In this document: in pieces, positions 35,913-46,915 of the stretch | Position numbering within the stretch: the first letter of the stretch is position 1 | How the letters are laid out: each line of letters starts with the position of its first letter | NCBI GenBank assembly: GCA_963971285.1 | Contig: OZ020263.1 | Span: 5,332,001-5,396,000 of the forward strand | DNA: 64,000 nucleotides | From: Astropecten irregularis | Lineage: Eukaryota; Echinodermata; Asteroidea; Paxillosida; Astropectinidae | Direction of reading: 5' to 3' | Program-made: the position numbers and the translations under genes | Notes under the pieces: generated by a model | What the model was told of the DNA's origin: nothing | What the model saw: the letters and a program-made list of their open reading frames with translations, nothing else | Databases searched by the model: none

Positions 35913-36042
35913 GGGGCCGATTTCATAAAGTGACGCGTCGCAACCCGTCATAGCTGCGACGCGTCACATCTATGCGGTGAGTCCATAGAGAAAGGATGCA
36001 TCTTATCTCTGCGACGCGTCGTAAGTTTTATGAAATCGGCCC
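35913..36042. mobile_element. GACGCGTC hairpin, copy 1
   Basis: Ends GGGGCCGATTTCATAAAG and TTTTATGAAATCGGCCC; interior repeats of GCGACGCGTCG and CATAGAGAAAGGATGCATC. Confidence 0.88.
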
Positions 36043-36731
36043 ACGGTCTCGTGCCTGGTCAGATTCTCCACTTACACAGTTTAACGGATGAGTACCACAC
36101 TATTCTAATTCTCGGCACCAAATTCCTAACAAAACTGTAAGAAAAGAGCTCTAACGTATACACCAGTGCATAAAAATCCTCACATCTCACCAATTTGGGA
36201 ATACCAAAACACCAAAAAGGAAAATCAATCGAATAATCGCTGCCTTCAAACCACAAAAAAGCCAGAGGCCCAACAAATTTTCCTGTATCTTTCATAGGCC
36301 GCTGGCAACCAATGACACTTTTGCTTTGGCAATGCAGGCCTTCAATTTGGTTCTGACAGGGGCAAAAAGGCCACTTTTCCATTGCAAGGGGCACTTCCAT
36401 TAGAAAATCATAATGTCTATGGAAACATTTGAAGGGGGCACGAAGGCCAAGAACCAGGGCAACGAAGAACATGGCCTCCGTTAAATTCAAGCCTTGCATT
36501 GGTATCAACTCCGAGCACCAAAGCCTTTACAGGAATCCTTGAGACCTCAAGCTTCACCAAAAAAATGCCAAAATCTTTTCCCGTTAAGAGAATTTTGAAG
36601 ACGTGCAATCAATCCGAATACAATAGGACACACCATCATGCCAATACAAGAAAACTCACCAAATGTACCCGATTTCAAAGACAGAAGGAGGTTTTCTTAT
36701 TAAAATCCAACTGGTTTGTTGTTTTCTTTAC

Positions 36732-36887
36732 CTCACTGTTGGATCGCATGGCAAACAGATTGGCCATGATCGTAGAGAAGCCCGGTGCTAGACAGGCCTG
36801 GGCGATGAAACCCAGCTTCAGCTCGGCGATGCAGATGACATCGTCGCCGTCACGCCAGTTCCAACTCGGGATGTTCAGGAGATGCGC
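36732..36887 (-). CDS. KCNMA1: Slo1 exon 8 of window: RCK1
   Basis: A 156-nt exon (52 codons, phase 0 to 0). It encodes [40 protein letters not shown] and [12 protein letters not shown]. This is among the most conserved Slo1 segments. The end MRSNSE replaces mammalian MRSFIK with the same length. Acceptor CTTGCATAG, donor GTAAAGAAA. The following intron is the longest in the window (11.3 kb). Confidence 0.97.
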
Positions 36888-37906
36888 CTATGCAAGAGAC
36901 AAAGAGGACTCAAGGAGTGAACAAAGACCTTCTAACTGGTTTAGGTTGTAGCTTTACCCCGTGAAGAGAAATTGGACCAGGGCTGATTTTCACAAAACAC
37001 TATGATTAATCTGAAGATCAGTTGTTAATATCATCATGGCGACTTTATGAAGTGACATCATTGACATTCCTCAGCAAACCTGATAATCGCATTTAGGTTT
37101 AAGAAATGAAATCTACCCTAGGATGCAATAATAATAATAATAATAGCATATCACAATCAACCTATGATATCTCTATGCACGTATTACTGAGTGTTATCAC
37201 TGGTCATTGGGCTACAATATTATATTCCTGAAACAATCTCAACCCCCCCCCCCCCCCCCCCGGCTTCTGCAAGGCACACAAAGGCTTATCAAGCACACAA
37301 AGCCATCTGAACCCTCACAAGCACCACTAGCCAATGGCTGGATTCATACCCATAATCTGTAGATTACCCACAAGATCTTAAGTACGACACGCCAATCCAC
37401 TAGGCCACAGTACCCCAGGCTTGATACTATTACAAAATGTGTCCTGAATTGGTGGAATGACAATGACCCCTTATATGCAATGGCCACCCAGCCATGGCAA
37501 ACCACTTTTAAAGGCCAATGTCAAATGTCTGAGTGCTGCTTAAGCAAAAAACTTCCTAAATAGCATTTTGTTCTTCAGAAAAGACAGAATTATCAGCCAA
37601 ATTGTCATGTGATGTACTGTTCACTGCTCGTAACTCAGGTTCTGCCACTGTTTGCAGCAAGAATGATTCGCTTATGATAATCATTTCTCGCTTAATACTG
37701 GGCCAGCACCGAATTTCAACGCAAACCGAGTATTAAAGCGAGAAATCCTCAGTATCATGAACTACACACAAATTCAACTAAAAATTTATGCCTAATCCAT
37801 GAAATAGAATTTTGTATTTAAGTACAGAATCATCTACTTATGTAAGCGCCAATTCCGCGCTTATTACAAGTTCTTGCCCATTCCAGCTGTTTGAAGTTCC
37901 CCTCAC
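36888..37906 (-). other. Intron between exons 7 and 8
   Basis: Contains a partial hairpin with end CAGGGCTGATTTTCAC (36968-37090), a C-homopolymer (37243-37261) and a tRNA-derived SINE (37125-37420). Confidence 0.75.
37125..37420 (-). mobile_element. Second tRNA-derived SINE family, inverted copy
   Basis: Shares ATAATAATAATA tail, CAAGGCACACAAAGGCTTAT and the tRNA-like head; a C-homopolymer interrupts the body. Confidence 0.78.
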
Positions 37907-38059
37907 CTTATTATGGTAGTTCATCAGTTGTACAATCACCCTGCATTTAGAGTGATAGTTCTTGACCGATATGACCCTCATAATGTTTCCTGCATCCTCT
38001 GCGTCCGGATCTAGGCAGTATTTGTCGCACAGTACCAGGCATGCATCCGCATCTTTCAG
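37907..38059 (-). CDS. KCNMA1: Slo1 exon 7 of window: RCK1
   Basis: A 153-nt exon (51 codons, phase 0 to 0). It encodes [20 protein letters not shown] followed by [20 protein letters not shown] and [11 protein letters not shown]. The Slo1 signature PDAEDA.NIMRVIS.KNY is intact. Acceptor TTTTCATCAG, donor GTGAGGGG. The exon carries three extra cysteines relative to the mammalian sequence as I recall it (VLC, SKC and the shared KYC context). Confidence 0.97.
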
Positions 38060-38190
38060 CTGATGAAAATAAGCAAAACAAAAAAGAGGGAAAACACATT
38101 CAAGCTAAATTATATATTTGCTGTTCTTCTGACTTGTTTCTTTGTTCAGACCGTTTCATGTGCCAAATGCATAGGCACAAATCCTACCCA

Positions 38191-38542
38191 TAGGTAATTA
38201 TCATACTTTGGTTTTTACAAAGAAATAAAGATTCATGGACACAAATATCAAGACAGATACAGTCACAGTCATCTGTGAAAATGTCAGTCCCATACGGTGC
38301 CCACTTTTTGAGAAAACTGTGAAAAACAGCCACAGTATTTCTTAAACCTTTTCTCTTTTATTTTTGATCTTTTGAAAGATCAACCAGATTTTCGGTCGTT
38401 GTTTTACTCATTTCTGGATTTATAAATAAACAATTTCAGGCGGATACATTTTAACGGTAGGTTTCTACTTCATACCCTGTATTACATAAACCTGTGAACA
38501 TTTCTGTTTTGGTTTCTTAGCAAAGTATGATACTACCTTTAA
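38191..38542. mobile_element. AAAGGTA-type element, full copy
   Basis: Starts TAGGTAATTATCATACTTTG, ends CAAAGTATGATACTACCTTT; interior matches 29727-30096. Confidence 0.85.
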
Positions 38543-38999
38543 AAGAAGGGATACATGACTTTGATAATGAGGCGAAACCGGCACCAGGCGAAATAGCACA
38601 GTGTCAGGTACATGTATATACAACATTGGTAACAAACCAAAACAGAAATGTTCACATATTTATGTATAACTTACAGGGTAAACACAGTAATGGTAGAAAC
38701 ATACTGTGAACAGTTTTCTGCCTGTATTTATCCAGAAAAGAGTAAAACGAAATACCAAAACATTTTTGATCTTGGCAAGATAAAAAATTATACATCTATT
38801 CCCGCACAATTTGGCGTAACAACTGCAACATATTTTTGTCATTTTCTACTGTTTTCAATAACCAATTGTGCTGAACATTTAACGTTTTTTTTATTCCATG
38901 ACAAATGAAATTACGAGCAGCCTGCAGCTACCCTGTCGCCTTTTATACCAATGCATGCCCTTTAAAGAACAAATAATGATTAACAATTTGGGGGTAATG

Positions 39000-39118
39000 C
39001 CAACATAGTGGTACACATATAGCTCAGTTGGTAGAGTATTGGTATGGAATTCTGATGGTCACAGGTACGAATCCTGCTCCAGTCACCAGTGAAACTTCCA
39101 TTTTTCACATTTCAATGA
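39000..39118 (+). mobile_element. tRNA-derived SINE fragment
   Basis: TAGCTCAGTTGGTAGAGTAT and GGTACGAATCCTGCTCCAGT, then a TTTTTCACATTTCAATGA end. One B-box substitution. Confidence 0.8.
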
Positions 39119-39194
39119 CTTTAATATAAACTTAACGATTTCCCAAGGCACTCACGTACGTAGTTGCTTGTTTGATGGGGCAGTTTGTGCATAC

Positions 39195-39636
39195 AGGGTG
39201 TCCCAAAAAAGGCAACACTTTGTGTCGGAACTATAATATGAAAATTAACTGTTTATCACTTCAAGATTGAGATATGTGATACAACAATGTCTTGGCTATC
39301 ACCATGTAAAATTTGAGCAAAATTGGACTGAAATTGAGTGAAAAAACTAAGACTGAATTACCCAACCTCAAAACCCGATTTACATCTTTCTTTCATACAC
39401 ATTATGTGTGTATTGACCAATATGCATGTCAACCTTGCAAATTTGTTTTTAAGGAGTATTCTTTCAATTGGTCATATTTTCGCCAATTTCAGCCCCAATA
39501 TGCTTAAATGCTACATGGTGATAGCCAAGACATCGATGTATCACATACCTGAATTTTGAAGTGATAAACAGTTTAATTTTAACATAATGGGTCCCGACTC
39601 AGTGTTGCGGGTTTTTTTCTGGGACACCCTGTACAT
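39195..39636. mobile_element. ACAGGGTGTCCCAAAAAA-ended element
   Basis: The ends ACAGGGTGTCCCAAAAAA and CTGGGACACCCTGT are inverted and the interior is also partly palindromic (AAACTGTTTATCACTTC); about 440 bp. Confidence 0.85.
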
Positions 39637-39786
39637 ACAAAGTCTGCAATATAGTTTGAAAAATGATCCGCATTACATCGGTACATGTATATCTCCAGGT
39701 CTGACTAAAAGATTAGATCGCAGCCATTACGGGCCATTAGTGATAAATGACAGTTTTGTCATTATACAAATTACATCTAGCCTATT

Positions 39787-40345
39787 AGAGTATTAGGGAG
39801 ACAACTTAGAATCGGAAAGTGAACATTTGGGAGACATCGAGAATTATCCCTAAGGTATCAGTTTATTATTAAGATACCTTTTAAAGGTTATAGTAATCAA
39901 TTTTGGGAAAGAAGTGAAAGTGCTTTAAAATGATTGCTTAACAGTAATACAATATTAATGACTAGGCCTCATATATAAATCTATACGATATATACAATAT
40001 ACTGAGTGGCATTCTGCGTGTGACGTAAGCACGGTTTTTCGTCGCAAAAAGTGGGGTGTTCAATTATAGGTCTAAAAAATCTCCTTTTTCTATAAACAAT
40101 ATTTTTTAGCACAAATAATGATAGACAGGTTGAGTTTTATAACAATACAGATGTTTTTAACTTCATATGAGTTTTGATTACAGTAAACCTTTAAAGGCAT
40201 ATTTTTAATGTCCATATTTCAATAGAAGACAGAGAATGCTCTCAATATGAACATATGTCAATTTCAAGTTCATTGTTTGGAGGATGTTTAGAACTAGGTA
40301 AAAGTAAAGTTTTGTGCACGGCCATATGGGAATGTCTCCCTAATT
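39787..40345. mobile_element. AGGGAGACA element, copy 1
   Basis: Ends TTAGGGAGACAACTTAG and AATGTCTCCCTAA; shares GAAGACAGAGAATGCTCTCA with copy 2. Confidence 0.8.
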
Positions 40346-41699
40346 ACCCATTCAGAATAATGATAATTACCCTGTGAATATTTTCATTTTAATAATCAAG
40401 GTGCTGTGAAATTAAGAATGAGCAAAATGTTTTTTACTAATTCAAATCAAGTCTACACGACTGAAGAATTCATTTACAAAAATTGTTTCACCAATTACTG
40501 AACACATAATAAAAAGTTTCAGGCCCAAAACTTGCAAAAGATCAATGTGTGTGAGGCAGCTCCACTGTTCGCTCCAGTGACCACATGATTTGCAGTACAC
40601 ATGCAACACAATGGCAATGTCCAGTACACCCCCCATGGACAGACACTGAAATCCAGTCATTGGACAAAAACTTTGACAAAAAAATGATCACTGGGTTTTT
40701 ACCCAATAAAATTGACTCTTATATAAGTGGAAAGGGAATTTTGTCATCTTTCCAAAACTGCTACCCCCAGCGTGATCCGACTCTGGATTCTCAAGATACG
40801 TTGAGATAAACAACCAAAGGTCTGTTAAAAAACGGCCATTTTTCGTCGTGCTCCATAGGGAATTGCCTCATACCCATGAACTTTGAGAGAAAAATGATCA
40901 CTGGTTTTTCTGTTTTTCTTAGTGAGACAGATATGGACTTAAAGCCAAACGAATGAATTTTCATAATCTGCAACCCCCAGGTTTATACGACTTTCCGCTC
41001 TGAAGATACAAGTGATTTAGTGTAATTTGCTGTTTTGGGGGTCATTTCCCCACATTAAAGCTTCAGTGGAATTTCCGGTGGAGCAGATGCGCGCTAGTTT
41101 TCATTATGCGTTACGGCATTTCCTCAATACATCAACATATCTCCAATACCGGTAAATTCAAGCAGTATGTCAGTTTCATACAAGTATGCCTTGTTATACA
41201 TGTGAATTGGAACGTCCACATCACAATAACTATAATAAGAATTGAAAATCGAATTACGATCGCACGTGCAAAAGAATAAAATTGCTTCAGGATACTTACA
41301 TTAACATTTCACATGCGACAGAGAATCCCTCTTGTTCAAGTACCAGTATGTAATATAATATTTCAGATGCAATTTCCATCCTTTTTCAACAAACTTGATT
41401 TGATTTCAAAACAAAAATTTAAAAAGCAAAGATAGCACCGTTTTTTTCTCTGGAGCAATTTTAACCAAAAGTTAATTTAATATAAAGATGAATAATACTC
41501 TTTATTTTCGTGACGTTAAGAATTAGTTCACAAATTCAAATTCAGAAATGAGAACTTGAATTTAATTAATTTGAATTATGATAAAGATGTGAATGCGACA
41601 TGAAAATAATTTTCAATTCCAAAAATGATTTAGGAGCAAATTTCATGAAGCACCAAAATTTGCTTCTGCATAAACAAACTTCCTTGCCAACCAAATTCT

Positions 41700-41875
41700 A
41701 CATTTTGATCCTGTAGCAGGATCTTTCTCAAAGGCTAAAAGACAAGAGGACTAGAACATGCAAGTAAAGATACACATCAGGCCCTCCTAACTCCAACTTC
41801 TCTAAGCATTTGATACATTTCCGGTCTTTATTTTGATAATGAGCAGTTTGTAGCAGTTTGTTACTTGCATTTATT
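41700..41875. repeat. GATCCTAGCAGGATC repeat fragment
   Basis: TTTTGATCCTGTAGCAGGAT, CAGGCCCTCCTAACTCC and ATGAGCAGTTTGTAGCAG are present. Confidence 0.72.
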
Positions 41876-41985
41876 ACTTGTTTTGTGCTTAATAAAATTG
41901 AGCGCCTAAATGCATGAAAGGCTTGCTTAGTACGGTAGATTCCAGTAAGCAACCCGAATGTGATGTATTGCTTATTACCTGCAAT

Positions 41986-42328
41986 CAGGCGCGGTTCTGT
42001 GGAGGGGCTAGGGGGGCTATAGCCCCAAAAATGTTGTCCAGCCCCCAACCCCCCCCCCCCCAAAAAAAAAAAATAAATAAATACAAGTAAAAAAAAAATT
42101 CTTGAAAATACTGGATTTTTTCAGTATTAAGCGCCAATTACATAAAAAACGTGTTGTGTGGGCTATAATGTGCATGTTTTTCAACCCCTAATAAGACATA
42201 ACAGAAGCGAGTGTTTGAAGAACCCAAAATATTGGGTCTTCTAACCCCCCAAAAAATAATGGCTCTTCTAGCCCCCCCCCCAAAAAAAAAAAAATTAAAA
42301 AAAATTTTTGGCTCTAGAACCGCGCCTG
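41986..42328. mobile_element. GCGCGGTTCTA element, copy 2
   Basis: Ends CAGGCGCGGTTCT and AGAACCGCGCCTG; the interior is close to copy 1 with longer C/A homopolymers. Confidence 0.88.
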
Positions 42329-42481
42329 CCTGCGACATGTCTAATAAGAATTTCTACCAAGCATACATACTTAACCTGTTATATTTAGATAAGCAGCTTT
42401 ATAAAATTGGGTTAAGGGTAATTAGACATAAAACCTTCAATCTGACTGGCATGGCTTATCCTCAGAACTCTTGTGCTCTTT

Positions 42482-42832
42482 AAAGGTACAATACATGATT
42501 GGTAAAGGTCACAGGACAGCACTCTTACTTTGTCTGATCCAGCATGTACATAAAATAACACAACTGTGGAAATTTGAGCTCAATCGGACATCTGAGTCAC
42601 AAGAAAATAGCACACAAAAAAAACAACTAAATTGTTCTTATAAAACATAAAAAATGGTTTTGATCTTACCCCGAGATCAAAACTGTTTCAGTCTTTGTTT
42701 GACAAATTTCTGGATAAATACACCATTTCAGGTGGAAATATCTAAGTAACGGTATGATTCTTATCATTCTACCAGCAGTATCTTCATGCCCTGAAAGTTA
42801 TACATTACAAATCCCGTACTGTTCCTTTAATT
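42482..42832. mobile_element. AAAGGTAC subfamily element, copy 1
   Basis: Related interior, but termini AAAGGTACAATACATGATTG and a GGTCACAG...CAGCACTC segment; about 350 bp. Confidence 0.8.
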
Positions 42833-43427
42833 CATTACAAAGCATTGCATATATGACTCCCTCACGCCACAAAAAAGATCAATATGCGTCATTATCATCT
42901 CCAACCCATAGATACAGCACTAAAATGTAATAAAAACACTGCCAGTGCATCTTAAAAGGTATGCGCGCTGCAAATTTACAGGAAAAATTGCATTCCGCAG
43001 GACGGAATATCATTGATTATGCTGCTCGCATCAATCGGTATCAGGTGGTTGGATGAGTATCCACGTTCGCGAACATCAATAATTCAGTCTCCGTAAAAAG
43101 AGAGAAAACAAAATAAAAGCAGGCCCTATATCCATCAGTTACGGCCGAGGAGTTCTCCCGGTTTGATTTGATTTTTCCTCTCCTTCCTGCCATCATTTTT
43201 TTTTCATGTTCTCATCATCCGGCGGCGATCATGCGTGAGATGAAAGAGAGCTTGCGACACCAATGCTCAGTCAGCGAGTCACTAAGAAAGTTGTTTATTT
43301 CTCCCCCGAGTTTCTTCACCCCTGGCCCCCCTCCCACCTAACTCCACCCCTCTCTTCTCTTGGGACCTTCCTAGGGCAGCCATCTCATGATAAGAAAAAA
43401 AACTGACGTTATGTACATATACGGTAT

Positions 43428-43606
43428 ACAGTAGAACGCCACTGTAACGAATATGCTGAGATGCACAGACATTGTTCGTTATAATACAGGTAGTCGTTTG
43501 TTATAATGAACAATGTTCAGCAGGCCTCATTGTACACATAAATAGGGAGCCAAGGATGATGTTCGGTATAGCCAAATGTTCGTTATAGTGGCGTTCCACT
43601 GTACAG
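43428..43606. mobile_element. CAGTGGAACGCCAC element, copy 1
   Basis: Ends CAGTAGAACGCCACTGTAAC and GTGGCGTTCCACTGTA; MITE-like. Confidence 0.85.
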
Positions 43607-44072
43607 GGTGAGTCAAAAAGACAAGGATTGGTGATGTTTTTCAAAAGAAGTGAATGATTCCAAACGTTCAGTGAAGCATATATTTAACAAGCACTCTCTT
43701 CTGCTTATTAGACAATAGACATAAAGAATAAAACAAATTGATCATTCCTAAGAGGAGTTATGTCTATTTTAATGAAGGTACCGTACTCATTTTGCAAGCT
43801 GTCCATGGAATACTTTACAAAAATTTAATATACTTTCAAATGTTTACATTCAGTCAAGCATTAACATTCTATGAACAGCTTGCAAAAAGTGTACTTTCAT
43901 TAAAATAGACATAACTCCTCTTAGGAATGATCAATTTGTTTCATTATTTTTGTCTAATAGGCAGGAGAGAATGCTTGGTAAATATGTGCTTTACTGAATT
44001 TTCGAGTGTCATTCGTTTCTTTTGAAAAACATCACCAATCCTGGTCAAGTTCTTTTTGACACATCCTGTATA
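43603..44072. mobile_element. Large palindromic element abutting the previous one
   Basis: Ends TACAGGGTGAGTCAAAAAGA and TCTTTTTGACACATCCTGTA; arms of about 230 nt make almost the whole element one imperfect hairpin. Confidence 0.85.
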
Positions 44073-44428
44073 GTATTCAACCTCGCATCCTCGTCATTAA
44101 GTTGTTTTTTTATCTTCCCTATAAATAAGAAATATATTTTTGTCTGCTAAGCGAGGGTTTGTGATTGATTATTTATAGTCTTCACACCTAAACTTAAGCA
44201 GCAATGAACCGTTGGTCTGATAATGGTCGCTGCTTAGAATTTATGGTTAATAAACAGATATCTCATTTATTGGATAGATGGTCACAAAGTGTGAACTGTT
44301 TCTCTTGAGTTATTTGCCAAATTCACTTTCTCTCCCAGCAGAAGAACTGATGAACTTTTGCAGCAAGTTTCACGTCGTCCGCAGTCTGAAAAAAAAAACT
44401 TTCCCCAAATGTCTGTGGAGTGACTTAC

Positions 44429-44534
44429 CCTGACTTTCTCCAGATCCACTGAGTTGAGAACAGAGCCTTGAAAGAACTTGAGCTGAGTGAAGTGGCGTTT
44501 GAAGAGGGCCTGCAGCTCCAGATCAGGCTCCGAG
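44429..44534 (-). CDS. KCNMA1: Slo1 exon 6 of window: RCK1
   Basis: A 106-nt exon, phase 2 to 0. It encodes (N)[19 protein letters not shown] followed by [16 protein letters not shown]. It matches the Slo1 segment [22 protein letters not shown], but the residue aligned with E399 (a Mg2+ ligand) is Lys. Acceptor TTTTCTCAG, donor GTAAGTCA. The 5' intron is 756 nt and contains a SINE. Confidence 0.97.
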
Positions 44535-45290
44535 CTGAGAAAACATGAAAAATTGGGAAAAAATAACAATAAACGTAAGTTCTCGACCACTGAAAGCAGG
44601 GATCTGGCTTTAGGAAGTTGCTGTTAAACCAAAATGTTGAAAGACAATTTTTATGCTAAGCAAATATCATTGAAAAGTGAACAAAGAAAAATTGACTGGA
44701 GCGGGATTCGAACAAGCGACCTCTGGAATACCGTACCAGCACTCTTACCAACTGAACTATCCAGCCCTATGTTGGTGGTGCCCCTCATAGTCAATTATCA
44801 TTGTTCGTTTGGCAGAAGCCATAAAACCACTCACATATCGCTATATCCCAAGGATCATTTTATATACGCGCAGCATTAGCAATGCTGCAACCTGAGAAAC
44901 AGTACATGGGGGATAACACAAAGATCACTCTTATCATTAGATCTCATTGGAAATTGTTTGTGAAAAAGAGAGGCATTCCACTGGGTCCCCTCGGAATTCA
45001 TAGGAATCATTACTATTACAATATTGTTATTTATTCGACTACAAAAAAAAGCAAACTGCAAAATTGAGTAAACCATATATTTAAAAAAATCAATAAATAA
45101 AAGAAAATCTGAATAATAAAAGGAGAAGTGCCATTAATGTGGGTCAGAAAGCACAAAAGTAAAATGAACAACTATTACCCGCAGGTAATTTTAATTATTC
45201 AATTTACAATACTGGAGCAGTTCCAGCCCTGCGATGGAGGAAAAATGAAACATGACGTCTGATTGCACAGGTCTGTTCACACTGACTTAC
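44535..45290 (-). other. Intron between exons 5 and 6
   Basis: A 756-nt intron with a tRNA-derived SINE (44661-44870). A short segment at 44935-45010 recurs at about 51830-51890. Confidence 0.75.
44661..44870 (-). mobile_element. tRNA-derived SINE
   Basis: Same family as 23544-23774: GTTCGAATCCCGCTCCAGTC on the minus strand and a shared tail (TGGCAGAAGCCATAAAACCA) on the plus strand. Confidence 0.85.
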
Positions 45291-45401
45291 TTGTCAAGAA
45301 GAACGATCTCCACGTTCACATCATCCCTGTCTTTGTGCAGGAAATCTTTGAGAAAGTTAGCCACACTGTCATAGGTGATATGTCCACACAGGATGATGTG
45401 T
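45291..45401 (-). CDS. KCNMA1: Slo1 exon 5 of window: RCK1 first beta-alpha unit
   Basis: A 111-nt exon, phase 2 to 2, coding (K)[19 protein letters not shown] then [17 protein letters not shown]. This is the start of the RCK1 Rossmann-type domain. The aspartates equivalent to D362 (FLKD) and D367 (HKD), implicated in high-affinity Ca2+ sensing, are present. So is E374 (NVE), one Mg2+ ligand. Acceptor CTACGCAG, donor GTAAGTCAG. Confidence 0.97.
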
Positions 45402-45527
45402 CTGCGTAGAGTATCACAAGCAAACAAAGACACAATCCATATTAAAAAAAATCCTTGTGCTAAAAAATTTCACCAGTTATGAATGGTAGAGTCACATCAA
45501 ACTTTCCTTGATTCAAAGGTAATAGGG

Positions 45528-45868
45528 AACAGTGGCCTAGTGGTCTGGCATGTCAAACTCAAGATCCTGTGGTCAATCTGCAGATTGTGGGTTCGAATCC
45601 AGCCATGGGCTAGTGGTGCTTGCGTCCTTGGGTAAGACGCTTTGTCACATATTGCTCCTGTTCACCCAGGTGTAAATGGATACCTGTGAGGGTAGAGATG
45701 GCTTTGTGGTTTGATTAGCTTCTGTGCTCTTTAAAGTAGCCGAGGCTGTATATATGCTCCCCAGGGAGTTGAGATGGTTTCAGGAATGTAAATTATGGCC
45801 AGATGACCAGGGACAGCGCTTTGATCTTCTTGGAAATGGCAGTTATTATTATCATTATTATTCATGAA
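45528..45868 (+). mobile_element. Second tRNA-derived SINE family, full copy
   Basis: The head has GTGGCCTAGTGGTCTGGCAT and GGGTTCGAATCCAGCC; the body has ACCCAGGTGTAAATGG and TGAGGGTAGAGATGGC; the tail ends in an ATTATTATC microsatellite. Confidence 0.87.
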
Positions 45869-46079
45869 ATATCATGTCAACGTGTTGGATAGTTCTTAAT
45901 TACATAGGTATAGGGTTAGAGGGGTCTGTCCCCTGGAATAAATCAAGACATCATTGATGCCAGCAGGGTTGGGGTAAAGTAATATTATCTCCCTGCTGGC
46001 CGGGTCAGACGTATCACCTTGCTGCAGTTTGGGCAGCGGCACGGTGACAAGATTTTAATCAGATGTGAATTTTACTAAT

Positions 46080-46345
46080 CTTTAATCCCTGGAGTTAGAA
46101 TGGCCTGAAGTTTCTACTGTATTATCAAAAGGCTAAAAACATTTATTAAAGGCTAATAATTTTAGCTTTTGAGAAAGATCCTCCAGAGTTGTAACCAAGT
46201 CAAATTTTCACAAGTCAAGTCAAGTCGCAAGTCACGAAAATTGGCGACTCAAGTCAGACTTGAGTCCAAGTCACCGACTCGAGTCAACAACTCTGGCTGG
46301 GATAGAAACATCAGGCCCTCCTAACTCCAAGCATTTAACATATTT
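46080..46345. repeat. GATCCTAGCAGGATC repeat, interrupted
   Basis: Split by the ACTCGAGTC-rich element at 46183-46297. Confidence 0.75.
46183..46297. mobile_element. ACTCGAGTC/GACTTG-rich element, copy 2 (nested)
   Basis: Ends CCAGAGTTGT and AACAACTCTGG. It splits a GATCCTAGCAGGATC repeat between GAGAAAGATC and GGGATAGAAACATC; the uninterrupted form is at about 46804-46840. Confidence 0.85.
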
Positions 46346-46748
46346 CAGGGGCCAATTTCATAGAGATGCTTAGCACAAAAAAATTGCTTAGCACAACAAT
46401 GGCTTGCCCAATAAAACAAACCAACCATTGAAAATTGGATCTGATATTCATGGTCAGCGAACAACAGCCAAAGAACAATGGCGCTCCGCACTAATGACGT
46501 CACAAAATCCCCAGATGTCAGACAAACACTGTCGCACATACGCAGTGTACATGGACGGGCACACGCACCAGGTTTGCATGTTGCAATGTTTGTCCGAGAT
46601 CCGGTGCTATTTTTAGCGCATGTGCGGAGCACTATTGCAAGTGATACACAACACATGGAAATTTTGTTGTTAATCCTGTTTTTATTAAGGCAGAAATGTC
46701 ATGCTTAGCGATATTTCATGCTAAGCAGGTCAATGAAATTGGCCCCTG
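46346..46748. mobile_element. GGGGCCAATTTCAT / TTAGCAC element, copy 3, interrupted
   Basis: The ends CAGGGGCCAATTTCAT and ATGAAATTGGCCCCTG enclose a CRE-bearing element inserted at about 46478-46636. Confidence 0.88.
46478..46636. mobile_element. CRE-bearing short element, copy 4 (nested)
   Basis: Ends GGCGCTCCGCAC and GTGCGGAGCACT. Inserted inside the TTAGCAC element at 46346-46748. Contains TAATGACGTCACAAAATCC. Confidence 0.85.
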
Positions 46749-46915
46749 ATGTTTCGACCGTAGCATCAAAAGGCTAAAATTATAGCATTTGTTTCATTTT
46801 AGCTTTTGAGAAAGACCCTGCTGGGATAGAAACATCAGGCCCTCCTAACTCCAAGCATTTGACATATTTCTGTTCATTATGTTGGCTGATGAGCAGTTTG
46901 CAGATGTTTATTACT
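46748..46915. repeat. GATCCTAGCAGGATC repeat
   Basis: Ends with GGCTGATGAGCAGTTTGCAG; gives the uninterrupted version of the site disrupted at 46183. Confidence 0.75.

Larger units (their letters stand above)
25471..36731 (-). other. Longest intron, between exons 8 and 9
   Basis: 11.3 kb. It contains an AAGCTGCCTTTCCATATGCG-ended element with a nested SINE (25559-26392), tRNA-like fragments (27220-27290, 30470-30670), nuclear-receptor-like half sites (28161-28270), an AAAGGTA element (29727-30096), GGGCCCAATTTCATGG hairpins (33542-33840, part 34475-34664), two CRE elements (34905-35062, 35428-35560) and a GACGCGTC hairpin (35913-36042). About 26400-27200, 28300-29700, 30700-32650 and 32820-33540 show nothing specific. 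Confidence 0.75.
38060..44428 (-). other. Intron between exons 6 and 7
   Basis: Contains an AAAGGTA element (38191-38542), a SINE fragment (39000-39118), ACAGGGTGTCCC (39195-39636) and AGGGAGACA (39787-40345) inverted-repeat elements, a GATCCTAGCAGGATC fragment (41700-41875), a GCGCGGTTCTA element (41986-42328), an AAAGGTAC element (42482-42832) and two abutting elements at 43428-44072. About 40350-41690 is AT-rich and unassigned. Confidence 0.75.

Noticed and set aside
36059..36951. Two overlapping ORFs of about 150 codons (one on each strand) beside exon 8
   Set aside because: No recognisable domain. The plus-strand ORF runs through the antisense of exon 8 and the minus-strand ORF lies in the following intron with no splice-compatible phase evidence or homology.
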